A stretch of DNA of 64,000 nucleotides from Fidelibacterota bacterium (GTDB taxonomy: Bacteria > Fidelibacterota > Fidelibacteria > Fidelibacterales > Fidelibacteraceae). The stretch covers positions 1-64,000 of the forward strand of contig JASGMP010000005.1 of assembly GCA_030156395.1 (NCBI GenBank), read 5' to 3'. A program made the translations under genes and the position numbers. Below, in pieces: positions 28,259 to 37,363 of the stretch (its first letter is position 1; every line of letters begins with the position of its first letter). The notes under the pieces were generated by a model, which was not told the DNA's origin, ran no database searches, and was given only the letters and a program-made list of their open reading frames with translations.

Positions 28259-28939
28259 CTAATCCGGGGAGTGATGAAAAAAAACATAGGTCTCCGGATC
28301 ATTGATGCGGTAATGATTCAGGCGAATCGTCATGGTTCCTGATTCCTCATCACCCGGCTGGGCAATCCGTTGTTTCCGGGGATTAGGGACCCGTCTGTTT
28401 TCTGCTGCAGCTGTCATCAGGACTTCGATGGATTGGGGCAGATAAAGATCTTCATGGACTGGTTTTTGGCGAAAAAGAATATTCACGGTATTTTCTTTAG
28501 GATCCCGGACAAATATTTCCCGGATATACCAATGGATAGTATCCATTGTCACTGTCCAGTCCAAACGGCCGGCCGCAGGATCCTGGACATGCATCCGGAG
28601 GATCACTCCACCGGCAACCATTTCCACACCTGGCAGGACGGTTACGGAAGAATCTATCAGCACATGATGTAAATTGATAAGAATAGCTTCAGGGGGAATC
28701 ACATCTTTTAAGCCGCCGCTGATATCCACCTTATCGGGGGACAGGTACCGGAGTGTTCCTTTCTGATCGGCCAGAGTGAGTCCCGGCATCCGTGAACTGA
28801 CCAGAAGATCCGCTTCCAATGTGGAAATTTTGTTCATCTGATCATTATAATGCATCAGATAGGAGCGGGCATCTGCAGCCGGCAGGCAGTCAATAAAACT
28901 TAGAAGCATCACCATGAGAGCAAAGAAATACTGTTTCAT
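28259..28939 (-). CDS. Exported LolA/DUF4292-like protein
   Basis: 226 residues from the ATG that overlaps the deaminase stop codon (ATGA at 28936-28939). A signal peptide (MKQYFFALMVMLLSFIDCL) is followed by a helix and M-N-K-I-S-T-L-E-A-D-L-L-V, the pattern that opens LolA-like lipoprotein carriers (a first helix, then a strand carrying lipid-facing residues). Later strands include T-V-N-I-L-F-R-Q-K-P and Y-L-P-Q-S-I-E-V-L-M-T. A periplasmic half-barrel that binds a lipid or lipoprotein is a fair guess, but the match is by pattern only. Confidence 0.6.
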   Translation of the reverse strand: MKQYFFALMVMLLSFIDCLPAADARSYLMHYNDQMNKISTLEADLLVSSRMPGLTLADQKGTLRYLSPDKVDISGGLKDVIPPEAILINLHHVLIDSSVTVLPGVEMVAGGVILRMHVQDPAAGRLDWTVTMDTIHWYIREIFVRDPKENTVNILFRQKPVHEDLYLPQSIEVLMTAAAENRRVPNPRKQRIAQPGDEESGTMTIRLNHYRINDPETYVFFHHSPD

Positions 28940-29433
28940 CGTTCCGTTACCTTTTCCGGAATTTCGGCCATATCCACGGGATGGACGGTCCAATCCCGCT
29001 CAGGAATAAATTCCACAACATTCCCATCGGGCTTCTGCAAAACAACCCGGCGAATGAAGGCATTGGCAATCATGGCTTTACACATATTGCACACAAATTC
29101 ATGGCCATAGATGTAAATGGTACCGTCCGCCGTGGAGTGTCCGTTCCGGGCAGCCAGCACAATAGCGTTGGATTCGGCATGTGATCCTACAGCCCTGCAT
29201 AGTTCCAGGTGAGTTCCGGATTTTATATTGTGTTTTTCACGGTAACAAAATCCGTATTCCAGGCTGTTTTTCTGGAAGCTGGGGGCCCCATTGTAGCCGG
29301 TAGAAATAATATCTTTATTCCGGACGATGACGGCTCCCACCTGTCTGCGCAGGCACGATGAGCGCCGGGCCACCACCCGGGCAATTTCTAAAAAGTATTC
29401 ATCCCAGGTGGGGCGTTCAGGTCGCTTGTCCAT
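28936..29433 (-). CDS. Deoxycytidylate deaminase family protein
   Basis: 165 residues. The zinc-binding cytidine/deoxycytidylate deaminase motifs are present: H-A-E-S-N (H and catalytic E) and V-C-N-M-C-K (two Cys ligands). The N-terminus has W-D-E-Y-F-L-E-I-A-R-V-V-A-R-R-S, typical of dCMP deaminases of the ComEB type. The enzyme would convert dCMP to dUMP for thymidylate synthesis in the cytosol. The start ATG follows an AAGGAA site. It overlaps RNase Z by 17 bp upstream and the LolA-like gene by 4 bp downstream, so the three are probably translated from one message. Confidence 0.9.
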   Translation of the reverse strand: MDKRPERPTWDEYFLEIARVVARRSSCLRRQVGAVIVRNKDIISTGYNGAPSFQKNSLEYGFCYREKHNIKSGTHLELCRAVGSHAESNAIVLAARNGHSTADGTIYIYGHEFVCNMCKAMIANAFIRRVVLQKPDGNVVEFIPERDWTVHPVDMAEIPEKVTER

Positions 29434-30373
29434 TTGATTTCCTTATAGTTTTTACATGGAGTATCTTTGTCTTCAGCACCAGACTGAAACGGGTCAAATC
29501 TTCTGCCGCATAACTCCGGGGAAAAATTTCCCGAAGTTCTTTTTCAATAACGCGTGTATCCCGGTAGCGTTCCGAAAAATGAGTTGCAATGAGAAATGAA
29601 ACCTTGTTTTCAAGGGCTGCCTTTGCTGCTGTGCCGGTGGTTAAGTGATCGTAAGCTTCCGCTAGATTCCGTTCATTTTCCATAAAGGTCGTCTCACACA
29701 GCAGCAGATCCGCATGACTCATAAGGGGTTTTAAATGCTTTCCCGGCGCCGTATCCGCCACATACGCAAAAACCCGGTCCGGGACAGGCTTTGAAACACT
29801 CTCCCGGGAGACCACTCCCCTGTCTGTTTGAAGTTCCCCTTTTTCCTGCAAAATCCCAACGGATTTTCCCTTAATGCCAGCAGCAGCCAACTTTTCTTTA
29901 TCAAAGTGAAATCCACCGGGTTGAACGATCCGAAAACCAAAAGTTGGAATCCGATGCTTCAATTTGATGGCTTCAATCCGGAGTTTTCCCGTATGAAAAA
30001 CCATCCCTTCCGGGGGTATGGGAAGAAGTTTAAGGGTCAACGTCTGATGAAAATCTGAACAGCTCAGAAGTCTCTTTAAAAAATCTTCTCCTTCTCCGGG
30101 ATAAAGGATGGATACCGGTTCAGTTATCTTTGCCAGGGAGAGCCTTTGAATGATTCCCGGGAGTCCCAGACAGTGATCACCATGAAAATGGGAAATGCAA
30201 ATAGTCCGGATAGCAGGCACGGAAAGACCTCCTTTCACGCATTGACGCTGGGTCCCTTCACCTGGATCCAGGAGAATATTTTCTCCCTCCCAGCGTAACA
30301 AGTAGGCACCATGATTCCGGTTTGCCGTTGGCAGTTGGGAAGCCGTTCCAAGAATGTTCAGTTCCATAGTCAT
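29417..30373 (-). CDS. rnz: Ribonuclease Z
   Basis: 318 residues of a metallo-beta-lactamase fold. The metal motif is H-F-H-G-D-H-C-L-G near residue 63, and further metal ligands occur in Y-V-A-D-T-A and in A-T-H-F-S-E-R-Y. It cuts the 3' extension of tRNA precursors. The ATG at 30373 or the one six bases later could be used; both lack a strong ribosome site. It is the first gene of the minus-strand run that continues into the mutase cluster, and it is divergent from the M28 peptidase gene with a 77-bp gap that must hold both promoters. Confidence 0.92.
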   Translation of the reverse strand: MTMELNILGTASQLPTANRNHGAYLLRWEGENILLDPGEGTQRQCVKGGLSVPAIRTICISHFHGDHCLGLPGIIQRLSLAKITEPVSILYPGEGEDFLKRLLSCSDFHQTLTLKLLPIPPEGMVFHTGKLRIEAIKLKHRIPTFGFRIVQPGGFHFDKEKLAAAGIKGKSVGILQEKGELQTDRGVVSRESVSKPVPDRVFAYVADTAPGKHLKPLMSHADLLLCETTFMENERNLAEAYDHLTTGTAAKAALENKVSFLIATHFSERYRDTRVIEKELREIFPRSYAAEDLTRFSLVLKTKILHVKTIRKSNGQAT

Positions 30374-30450
30374 GAGTTAATTGAAATGTAACGGGATTCT
30401 TACAGATTTAAAATATCGAACATTATTTTCTTGCTATTCCGGGGGATTCC

Positions 30451-31548
30451 GTGAATATTCTTCCCATGTCTGACTCTACCCTTGAGATCATTCACTATCT
30501 TGCATCCAGGCACTGCGCCGGTCGCCGGACCGGAACTGTGGGATGGAAAAGGGCACAGCAGTACATCATCCAGCAGATGGAGGAATTGGGTATTCTTCCT
30601 TTTTATGGTGAATCATATATACAGCCTCTTCCCCAATTGCCGGGAAATATTGAGGTCGCCAACCTTTTGGGATATATCCCTGGAAAAGGACGGTTAAAAA
30701 ACAGGTACATCATGATCGAAGCCCATTACGACCATTTGGGGACCGATGATGATGAACTGGGGTATTATCCCGGAGCGGATGACAACGCGGCGGCTGTGGG
30801 TATCATTCTCAGGGCGGCGGGATATTTTCATGCCGACCCGCCTCAGGCTGACAGGCGTAGTATCCTGGTGGCCTGTTTTGACGCAGAAGAACCTCCCTTT
30901 TTCAACTCTCCCAACATGGGTGTAGAACGCTTTTGCGAAGCCAATCCTGAAGTATTGAATGCCATTGATTTAGCTATTTTTCTGGATCTGATGGGACACG
31001 GTCTGGGCACAGGGACACATGAGAAGATCATGGATTCTTTTTTTCTCATTGGCGGAGAAAAATGCGGTATTGGTCCGGTTCTCAACCAACTGGAGACCTC
31101 CGTCAAAGGTATTTATCCCCGGCGCATGGGAATTCATGCCGTACCTCCATCCGGTAATTATATTGCCTTTAAAAACCGTGAACGGCCTTTCATTTTTGCC
31201 ACATCGGGCCGAAACCATTTTTACCACACCCTCTTTGATTCGGCTGAAAAACTCGATTACCCCAAAATTAATCGGCTTGTCCTTTATTTCTCTTATCTTT
31301 TACGGGATTTATCCACGGCACCCAGGGAGTATTTTACCTACATCCCCAAAGGAGCCGCCGATGCTGAATCCCTGAGATCTTTAAAAGAAATGTTTCACGT
31401 GATGGAGCCGGAAACACCGAACCTCGCCAACATCCTGAATTATATCGAAAAAGCCGAAAAAATCTGTAAAACAAACGGTAACCTTCCCCTTCAGGAACAG
31501 TCAAAACTCCTTCATCTTGTGAAATTAATCGAACAATATGTGTCCTGA
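30451..31548 (+). CDS. M28-family metallopeptidase
   Basis: 365 residues from the GTG at 30451, which follows GGGGGA; the next ATG at 30466 has no such site. Zinc-ligand motifs of M28 aminopeptidases are clear: E-A-H-Y-D-H-L-G, P-G-A-D-D-N-A-A-A-V, D-A-E-E-P-P-F and Y-H-T-L-F-D. There is no signal peptide, so the enzyme is probably cytosolic, unlike many M28 proteins of this group. The C-terminal 60 residues are helical and of unknown function. It stands alone, with no clear operon partner. Confidence 0.88.
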   Translation: MNILPMSDSTLEIIHYLASRHCAGRRTGTVGWKRAQQYIIQQMEELGILPFYGESYIQPLPQLPGNIEVANLLGYIPGKGRLKNRYIMIEAHYDHLGTDDDELGYYPGADDNAAAVGIILRAAGYFHADPPQADRRSILVACFDAEEPPFFNSPNMGVERFCEANPEVLNAIDLAIFLDLMGHGLGTGTHEKIMDSFFLIGGEKCGIGPVLNQLETSVKGIYPRRMGIHAVPPSGNYIAFKNRERPFIFATSGRNHFYHTLFDSAEKLDYPKINRLVLYFSYLLRDLSTAPREYFTYIPKGAADAESLRSLKEMFHVMEPETPNLANILNYIEKAEKICKTNGNLPLQEQSKLLHLVKLIEQYVS

Positions 31549-31651
31549 CTCACGATGGCAACAGTGAAAATAAAAATATTTTTGATTATGATACCTAATT
31601 CCTCTTACATTAAGTAAAACGAAGAGGTAATAACAGCATAAGGAGTGAACA

Positions 31652-32806
31652 ATGCGTTTAAAAACTGCGATCGGAATCGTACTTATTCTGGCTTTGTTGA
31701 TGCCTGTCTCCCATTTGCAGGCCCAAAACCTTGAAGAAAGTCTTCAAAAAATGCTGGGGGAGAATGCCAGGGGTTATGTACAGCCATTGGTAACAGGGTT
31801 TGGAGCCGGCATAAACAGTGGTTTATATCGTAAAGCATCTACAGAAACAGGTACGCTTCCATTACCCATCGGAGTGGATGTGGGGCTGGTTGTGAACGCG
31901 GTGGCTGTCCCAGATGCCGCCATGATGTTTGAATATTCCATGATGGAAAACACCATCACCTTTCCTCTGAGTTCCATGTCCGGTGTTTCAATGCTTCCGG
32001 CAGAACTTCAACCGGATGATGTGACGCTGACATTCAATGACATTTACGATAACGGCGGTGTGACAGAAACGCCCACCATCGCCAGCGATCAGGAAGATGG
32101 TGTATTGCTTTCTACCCGCACACCCATGGAAGTCTACATGGCTCTCAGAACTCAGCTGGTGGAAGAACAGGGCATGACCGGAACAGAGGTAGATATCTAT
32201 CTGCAGCCATCCATCATGAATTTCCTCAACGAAAATTTGGATAACATCGCACCTGATTTTCAATTCCCTGGTGGACTCGGGCTTGAGTTTGTCCCCACGG
32301 CCGGCATCCAGGCCAATGTCCGTGTTCCCTTTGGCATCGAAGTGCAGGGGCGTTACGTTCCCGAATTTGAAATCAGTGAAGAATTCGGCATGTTCTCCAT
32401 GTACGGTGCCGGACTGCGGAAAAACCTGCCGGTTCCCATTCTGGATGTCTCTATTGGTGCCTTCTATCAGGTCCTGAAAGTCGGAGATATTCTGGAAGCC
32501 TCAAATATCAATTACCATGCTGAACTGGGAAAACGTCTGCCTATTCCCATCATCAAAATTACACCCTATATCGGTGCCGGGTATGATCAGACAAACATCA
32601 ACCTGACCTATACCATCCCGGCCGGGGCCATTCCGGGTATTGATGAAGATCAGGAACTCTCTTTTGACCTGGAAGGTGAAAATACATTCCGCATGAATGC
32701 CGGTGTAACCCTTCAGCCCCTTCCGTTGACATTCATCAATGCCGAATTTGCCCTCGTGGGCGATTATCATGCGGCCACCCTTGGGTTGGGCATTATGTTT
32801 AAATAA
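31652..32806 (+). CDS. Outer-membrane beta-barrel protein (DUF6588-like)
   Basis: 384 residues with a signal peptide (MRLKTAIGIVLILALLMPVS, cleavage near L-Q-A-Q). The start has a strong AAGGAG site. The mature part alternates hydrophobic and polar residues, with repeated glycine turns (G-F-G-A-G-I-N-S-G, Y-I-G-A-G-Y-D-Q) and a final strand L-G-L-G-I-M-F-K. This suits a small outer-membrane barrel; the likeness to DUF6588 is from memory and uncertain. It is a single-gene unit: about 100 bp of AT-rich DNA with CCTCTT/AAGAGG inverted arms (31601-31627) lies upstream and a bidirectional terminator downstream. Confidence 0.75.
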   Translation: MRLKTAIGIVLILALLMPVSHLQAQNLEESLQKMLGENARGYVQPLVTGFGAGINSGLYRKASTETGTLPLPIGVDVGLVVNAVAVPDAAMMFEYSMMENTITFPLSSMSGVSMLPAELQPDDVTLTFNDIYDNGGVTETPTIASDQEDGVLLSTRTPMEVYMALRTQLVEEQGMTGTEVDIYLQPSIMNFLNENLDNIAPDFQFPGGLGLEFVPTAGIQANVRVPFGIEVQGRYVPEFEISEEFGMFSMYGAGLRKNLPVPILDVSIGAFYQVLKVGDILEASNINYHAELGKRLPIPIIKITPYIGAGYDQTNINLTYTIPAGAIPGIDEDQELSFDLEGENTFRMNAGVTLQPLPLTFINAEFALVGDYHAATLGLGIMFK

Positions 32807-32822
32807 TCATTGTAAAGAGCAT

Positions 32823-32853
32823 AAAAAAAGGGCGGTTCAAACCGCCCTTTTTT
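32823..32853. terminator. Bidirectional rho-independent terminator
   Basis: A GC-rich stem GGGCGGT (32830-32836) pairs with ACCGCCC (32841-32847) around a four-base loop, flanked by seven A on the left and six T on the right. It therefore ends with a U-run on either strand. It sits between the convergent barrel gene (ends 32806) and cysS (ends 32873). Confidence 0.93.
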
Positions 32854-32872
32854 ATTTCAAGATAAATTCATG

Positions 32873-34288
32873 CTATTTCCGCCGGTAGCTTGTGCCTTCT
32901 TTCCGGTCAATGAGTTCAATTCCGGACTTGAGCAATTCATCCCGGATAGCATCCGCCTTAGCCCAATCCTTGTTATTCCGGGCTTGATTCCGTTCAGCAA
33001 TCCGGGCTTCAATGGCTTCATCAGATAATTCGGAGGACTCATTCAAATTTCTAAAAAATATAACCCCCAAAACCTGATCCACTTTTTTCAGAGCTGCTAC
33101 AATATTTTGCTGGTCGCCATAGGTCAACGGAAGATTCGTTTTTATCCGGTTGATCCTTCGGATCATTTCAAACACAGACGCCAGGGCCGGAGAAATGTTT
33201 AAATCGTCGTCCATGGCGCCTTCAAATTTTCCCAGCATCCGGGCGACTTCCTTTTTCACTTTATCATGAACCGGGCCATCCTCATGAATCTGATCGAGTT
33301 CGAAAAGGAAATCATCCACCCGTTTGAGAGATTTTTCTGATTGATCCAGAAGAGGTAGACTGAAATTCAGCTTTTGGCGATAATGGGTGGAAAGCAGGGT
33401 ATAGCGGATAGCCCGGGGGGAATAGCCCTTATCCATCAAGCCCCGGATATACATCATATTTCCCAGGGATTTACTCATTTTCTCCCCATCCCAAAGCAGG
33501 TGTTCGCAGTGGAGCCAATACCGGGCAAAAGGTTTGCCTGTGGCTCCCTCACTTTGAGCGATTTCATTCTCATGATGGGGAAAGATATTGTCCACTCCAC
33601 CGGTATGTATATCAAACGTTTCCCCCAGATATTTCATGGACATGGCGGAACATTCGATATGCCAGCCAGGGCGACCTTTCCCCAGAGGTGTATCCCAATA
33701 TACCTCTCCATCTTCCGGTTTCCAGGCTTTCCATAAGGCAAAATCGTGAATCGATTCCTTTCCATATTCATCACTTTCCACCCGTCCCACGCTTCGAAGG
33801 TTTTCCGGGTTCAGATTCTGTAACCGCCCGTAACGGGGAAAAGCCATGATCTTAAAAAAAATATTCCCGTCTTCTGTACGATAAGCCAGTCCTTTATCCA
33901 AAAGCGTCTGGATCAGTCTTACCATATCCCCGATGTGTTCCGTGGCTGCCGGAAAAACCTCCGCCTTGTCAATATTCAAAAGCTCCAGATCTTTGAAAAA
34001 TGACTCTTTGAAAGGCCGGGTATATTCCTGAAGGGATATCTTTTTTTCTGAACAATTCCGGATGATTTTATCGTCCACATCCGTCAGGTTCATCACCTGG
34101 GTAACATTGAACCCTTTATATTTTAGATAGCGCTTCAGCTGATCCTCAAAGATATAAGCCCTGAAATTGCCGATATGAGCATGATTATATACTGTGGGGC
34201 CACAGGTGTACATCTTAACAACATCTTTTTCCAGGGGAATGAAAACTTCTTTTTTTCGTTTGAGCGTGTTGTAAAAAATCAGGCTCAT
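32873..34288 (-). CDS. cysS: Cysteinyl-tRNA synthetase
   Basis: 471 residues, the usual length. The class I signature appears as H-A-H-I-G-N (HIGH variant) after the zinc Cys in M-Y-T-C-G-P-T-V-Y, and K-M-S-K-S as G-E-K-M-S-K-S-L-G-N. Further zinc ligands occur in W-H-I-E-C-S-A-M and F-P-H-H-E-N-E-I-A-Q. The C-terminal DALR-type helical domain and a basic tail (R-K-E-G-T-S-Y-R-R-K) are present. It charges tRNA-Cys. The start overlaps the ddl stop codon by 4 bp (ATGA), so gmhB-ddl-cysS form a coupled set. Confidence 0.96.
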   Translation of the reverse strand: MSLIFYNTLKRKKEVFIPLEKDVVKMYTCGPTVYNHAHIGNFRAYIFEDQLKRYLKYKGFNVTQVMNLTDVDDKIIRNCSEKKISLQEYTRPFKESFFKDLELLNIDKAEVFPAATEHIGDMVRLIQTLLDKGLAYRTEDGNIFFKIMAFPRYGRLQNLNPENLRSVGRVESDEYGKESIHDFALWKAWKPEDGEVYWDTPLGKGRPGWHIECSAMSMKYLGETFDIHTGGVDNIFPHHENEIAQSEGATGKPFARYWLHCEHLLWDGEKMSKSLGNMMYIRGLMDKGYSPRAIRYTLLSTHYRQKLNFSLPLLDQSEKSLKRVDDFLFELDQIHEDGPVHDKVKKEVARMLGKFEGAMDDDLNISPALASVFEMIRRINRIKTNLPLTYGDQQNIVAALKKVDQVLGVIFFRNLNESSELSDEAIEARIAERNQARNNKDWAKADAIRDELLKSGIELIDRKEGTSYRRK

Positions 34289-35301
34289 GATTTTTCCTTT
34301 TTTTCAAAACGTTTCAGAGTATCCCTGACGATCCAATCCGTCAGGGCGGTAAAATCCATTCCCATGACGTTGGCCGATTTTGGCAAAAGACTGGTGGCTG
34401 TCATGCCAGGTAGGGAGTTGGCCTCCAGAAAATATGCTTCACGTCCATCTTTCAATCTGAAATCAATCCGGGCATAACTTTCCAGACCTAGAATATCCCA
34501 TATGCGTAATGCTTTCTCTTTCAGGGTTTGGGTAACATCATCCGCCAGGGGTGCCGGTACCTGGTAACGACTCTTTCCTGAGGTATACTTTGTTTCAAAG
34601 GTATATACACCGCCTTCCGGGAGAATTTCAATAAGAGGAAATGCTTCACCGCCTACAACAGGCACCGTGAGTTCCTGTCCCGGAATATATTCTTCCGCCA
34701 GAATCACCGGGTCATAGGTCAGGACATCCTTTATCAGGGGACGGATATCACAGGGTTCCATCACAACATGGAGCCCTACAGAAGATCCGGCACTGTTGGG
34801 TTTGATCACCAGGGGAAAGGTCAAGGTATTTGGAATGATCTGTGTTTCACAGGTAATCCTGGCAGCACGTCCCGTTTGAACTCCTGCCTTTTCTGCAAGT
34901 ACTTTCGAGAGGTATTTATCCATGGCCAGGGCAGATGCCAGGGGGCCGGAACCGGTATAAGGAATTCCGGCAATTTCCAGAACCGCTGCAATCATACCGT
35001 TTTCGCCGGTTCCTCCGTGAAGTGCATTAAAAACCACATCGGTTTTCATGGCCTTCATTTCATGGATATGATCTATAAAAACCCTTTCGTCCCGGTGTGT
35101 CATATCGTCAAAATGATTATCGGTCACATCAAAAGTTTCCAAACTATTCCGAAACTGATCCATTTGATCCCAGGGTGTGGAGGGATCGACATAAAAAACG
35201 GTATAACCCAGAGATGTCAGGGCTTGTCCTACCGCTTTTCCACTGGTAATGGAGACATTCCGCTCCGGTGAAGCACCCCCCAGTAAAACGCAGATATTCA
35301 T
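34285..35301 (-). CDS. ddl: D-alanine--D-alanine ligase
   Basis: 338 residues from the ATG at 35299-35301, with a GAGGAA site and a one-base overlap (TGATG) with gmhB; an upstream in-frame start lies inside gmhB. The N-terminal G-G-x-S/A-x-E-R-x-V-S motif reads L-L-G-G-A-S-P-E-R-N-V-S. The ATP-grasp core includes P-L-V-I-K-P-N-S-A-G-S-S-V-G-L, E-E-Y-I-P-G-Q-E-L-T-V and the metal site Y-F-L-E-A-N-S-L-P-G-M-T. It makes the D-Ala-D-Ala dipeptide for peptidoglycan in the cytosol. Confidence 0.95.
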   Translation of the reverse strand: MNICVLLGGASPERNVSITSGKAVGQALTSLGYTVFYVDPSTPWDQMDQFRNSLETFDVTDNHFDDMTHRDERVFIDHIHEMKAMKTDVVFNALHGGTGENGMIAAVLEIAGIPYTGSGPLASALAMDKYLSKVLAEKAGVQTGRAARITCETQIIPNTLTFPLVIKPNSAGSSVGLHVVMEPCDIRPLIKDVLTYDPVILAEEYIPGQELTVPVVGGEAFPLIEILPEGGVYTFETKYTSGKSRYQVPAPLADDVTQTLKEKALRIWDILGLESYARIDFRLKDGREAYFLEANSLPGMTATSLLPKSANVMGMDFTALTDWIVRDTLKRFEKKEKS

Positions 35302-35849
35302 CAGGTTTTCCTCACAATCCATGAAACGGCATCTTTCAGGGTATCTACCACGATCAGATCCGGATCCGTAATTTTCAATTCTTCTTCTGTCTTTTTTCCC
35401 TTGCCGGTCCGGACCAGGATAAAGGGAATGCCGGCATTCCGGGCGGTTTCGTAATCAGAACGGCTGTCCCCCACCATCAACGCTTCATCCAAAGAGATGT
35501 GATAATCGGCAATGGCCTGCTGAATCATTCCGGTTCGGGGTTTTCGGCAGGAGCATCCCTCTTCAGGGGTATGGGGACAATAATAATAATCCGTAATTTT
35601 TCCACCGGCAGATTCAGCGGTTTGGATAACCTGATCAAATATTTTCTCAGCCGTTTCCCGGGAAAAATAGTTCCGGTTTATCCCGGATTGATTGCTGATA
35701 ATAATGACGCTGAGGGTATGCTGTGTCAGTTGCTGAATGGCTTCGGGCACATACGGATAAACCTTCACATCCCGGACGGTACGGATATATTCATCCCTGT
35801 CTTCATTCAAAACACCGTCCCTGTCCAGAAAAACCACAGATATTTTCAT
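35301..35849 (-). CDS. gmhB: HAD-family D-glycero-manno-heptose 1,7-bisphosphate phosphatase-like protein
   Basis: 182 residues, the typical GmhB size. Motif I is F-L-D-R-D-G-V-L-N, motif II I-I-S-N-Q-S-G, the zinc loop C-P-H-T-P-E-E-G-C-S-C-R-K-P, and motif IV M-V-G-D-S-R-S-D. The zinc loop separates this branch from histidinol phosphatases of other folds. The expected role is removal of the C7 phosphate in heptose synthesis for lipopolysaccharide, fitting a Gram-negative envelope; a related sugar substrate cannot be excluded. No other heptose gene is in the window. Confidence 0.87.
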   Translation of the reverse strand: MKISVVFLDRDGVLNEDRDEYIRTVRDVKVYPYVPEAIQQLTQHTLSVIIISNQSGINRNYFSRETAEKIFDQVIQTAESAGGKITDYYYCPHTPEEGCSCRKPRTGMIQQAIADYHISLDEALMVGDSRSDYETARNAGIPFILVRTGKGKKTEEELKITDPDLIVVDTLKDAVSWIVRKT

Positions 35850-35938
35850 ACGTGGAATTTAAGGGGAAGGAGCGATAAAATCAGCTGATTATCCTTTTTT
35901 ATGTTGAAGAAAGATCATAAAACTCATTAGTTTCATTT

Positions 35939-37363
35939 ATGCGATTTAGTTTTACTTTTCTTATCTTGGGGTTGATGCTTGGAAGTCCCATCCAGGGAAG
36001 GGGACAAGATTCACTGATTAACAGTACATTTTTAGGAAGTCCTGGGCGTAATGCCTACGGGAGCAAGGCACCGGATCGCCTTGAGCTGCAATGGTCCTTC
36101 TACCTGGGTGAAGGGGAAACCACGTTATCCCGAAAGGCCGGAAACCGGACCTGGAAAGGTTGTGGGTGGACCGGCCAGCCCTTACTGGTAAAAACGGAAG
36201 ACACCTTGTACATCATTCAGGGGGCCTATGACCATCACCTGAAAAAGATCCGGGCTTCTGATGGAGAACTGATCTGGCAATATGCTTTTGATGATGTGAT
36301 CAAAGGGACGGGAACCCTGTATGAATCTCCGGACAAGGACCAACTGATCATTCTCCAGGGAAGCCGGCTGGGGCTGAATAAATACCTGGATCATCCCATC
36401 ATTACCAGTTATCAAGCCATTGATTATCATACAGGCAAAGCCCTGTGGAAAATGAATGTCCCCTTTTTTGCCAGTTACAGTCGGGATGTGGACGGCTCAG
36501 CCCTGATTGTTGATTCTCTCGCATATTTAGGTTTGGAAAACGGACAATTCATTGTGCTTGATCCCCGGCCGGAACAGGCGGAAATGCGGGATGGCTTTCT
36601 TCAACCACCCATTCTGGAATCACACCGGCTTTATGCCCGGGAAGATAACCAGTCCCATGGCTTAAATCTGGTCACTGAGAGTTCCCCCTGTCTTTTGGGA
36701 GATCACATATATATCACATCCGGTTCAGGGCATGTGTATGGATACCATTTAAAAACCCGTCAGATTGACTGGGATTTTATCACCGGCAGTGATATGGACG
36801 GATCGCCGGTAGTGACATCGGACAGTTGTTTACTGGTGACCCTTGAGAAACAGCACATCCCTGGAAAAGGTGGGGTGATGAAGCTGAATCCCCGAAAGCC
36901 TCCCGATTCATCCTGCGTGGAATGGTTTCTGCCCGTAGGGAATACCACAGTGGCAGAGTGGAAAGGCGGAATTATCGGTAGTGCATCCGTCAATGATCAC
37001 ACACGACCGGAGGGATATCCTCACATAGCCGCTGTCAGTACTTTGGACAGTCTTTTATACATCATCGATTATAAAAACACACAACCTTATAAAGTATTAG
37101 GCCCGGACAGCAGCACCTGGTATGATAAACCTGTTATTTTGGATTCAGTACTTATCGGGCCATCCATATCCACACCGGTTATCGTGGGAAACAAAATCAT
37201 CGCAGCTGGTTATTGGGGAATATATCTTTTCGAATACTCTTCTGAAGGCCGGTTAAAAAAACTGGATGCGCAACCTTTTGGCTGTGAAGCCACGCCGGTT
37301 GTTCATGAGAATAAAGTCTATATTGGTTCGCGGAACGGGTATTTATATTGCCTGGGTGATTAA
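35939..37363 (+). CDS. Exported PQQ-type beta-propeller protein
   Basis: 474 residues with a signal peptide (MRFSFTFLILGLMLGSPIQG). Repeated blade motifs of the PQQ/YfgL kind occur, such as A-S-D-G-E-L-I-W-Q-Y, Y-H-T-G-K-A-L-W-K-M, T-R-Q-I-D-W-D-F and K-V-Y-I-G-S-R-N-G-Y-L-Y-C-L, giving about six to eight blades. Such proteins act as periplasmic scaffolds or, rarely, as quinone dehydrogenases; no catalytic signature is seen. It is divergent from gmhB (89-bp gap) and overlaps the convergent M23 peptidase gene by 4 bp. Confidence 0.78.
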   Translation: MRFSFTFLILGLMLGSPIQGRGQDSLINSTFLGSPGRNAYGSKAPDRLELQWSFYLGEGETTLSRKAGNRTWKGCGWTGQPLLVKTEDTLYIIQGAYDHHLKKIRASDGELIWQYAFDDVIKGTGTLYESPDKDQLIILQGSRLGLNKYLDHPIITSYQAIDYHTGKALWKMNVPFFASYSRDVDGSALIVDSLAYLGLENGQFIVLDPRPEQAEMRDGFLQPPILESHRLYAREDNQSHGLNLVTESSPCLLGDHIYITSGSGHVYGYHLKTRQIDWDFITGSDMDGSPVVTSDSCLLVTLEKQHIPGKGGVMKLNPRKPPDSSCVEWFLPVGNTTVAEWKGGIIGSASVNDHTRPEGYPHIAAVSTLDSLLYIIDYKNTQPYKVLGPDSSTWYDKPVILDSVLIGPSISTPVIVGNKIIAAGYWGIYLFEYSSEGRLKKLDAQPFGCEATPVVHENKVYIGSRNGYLYCLGD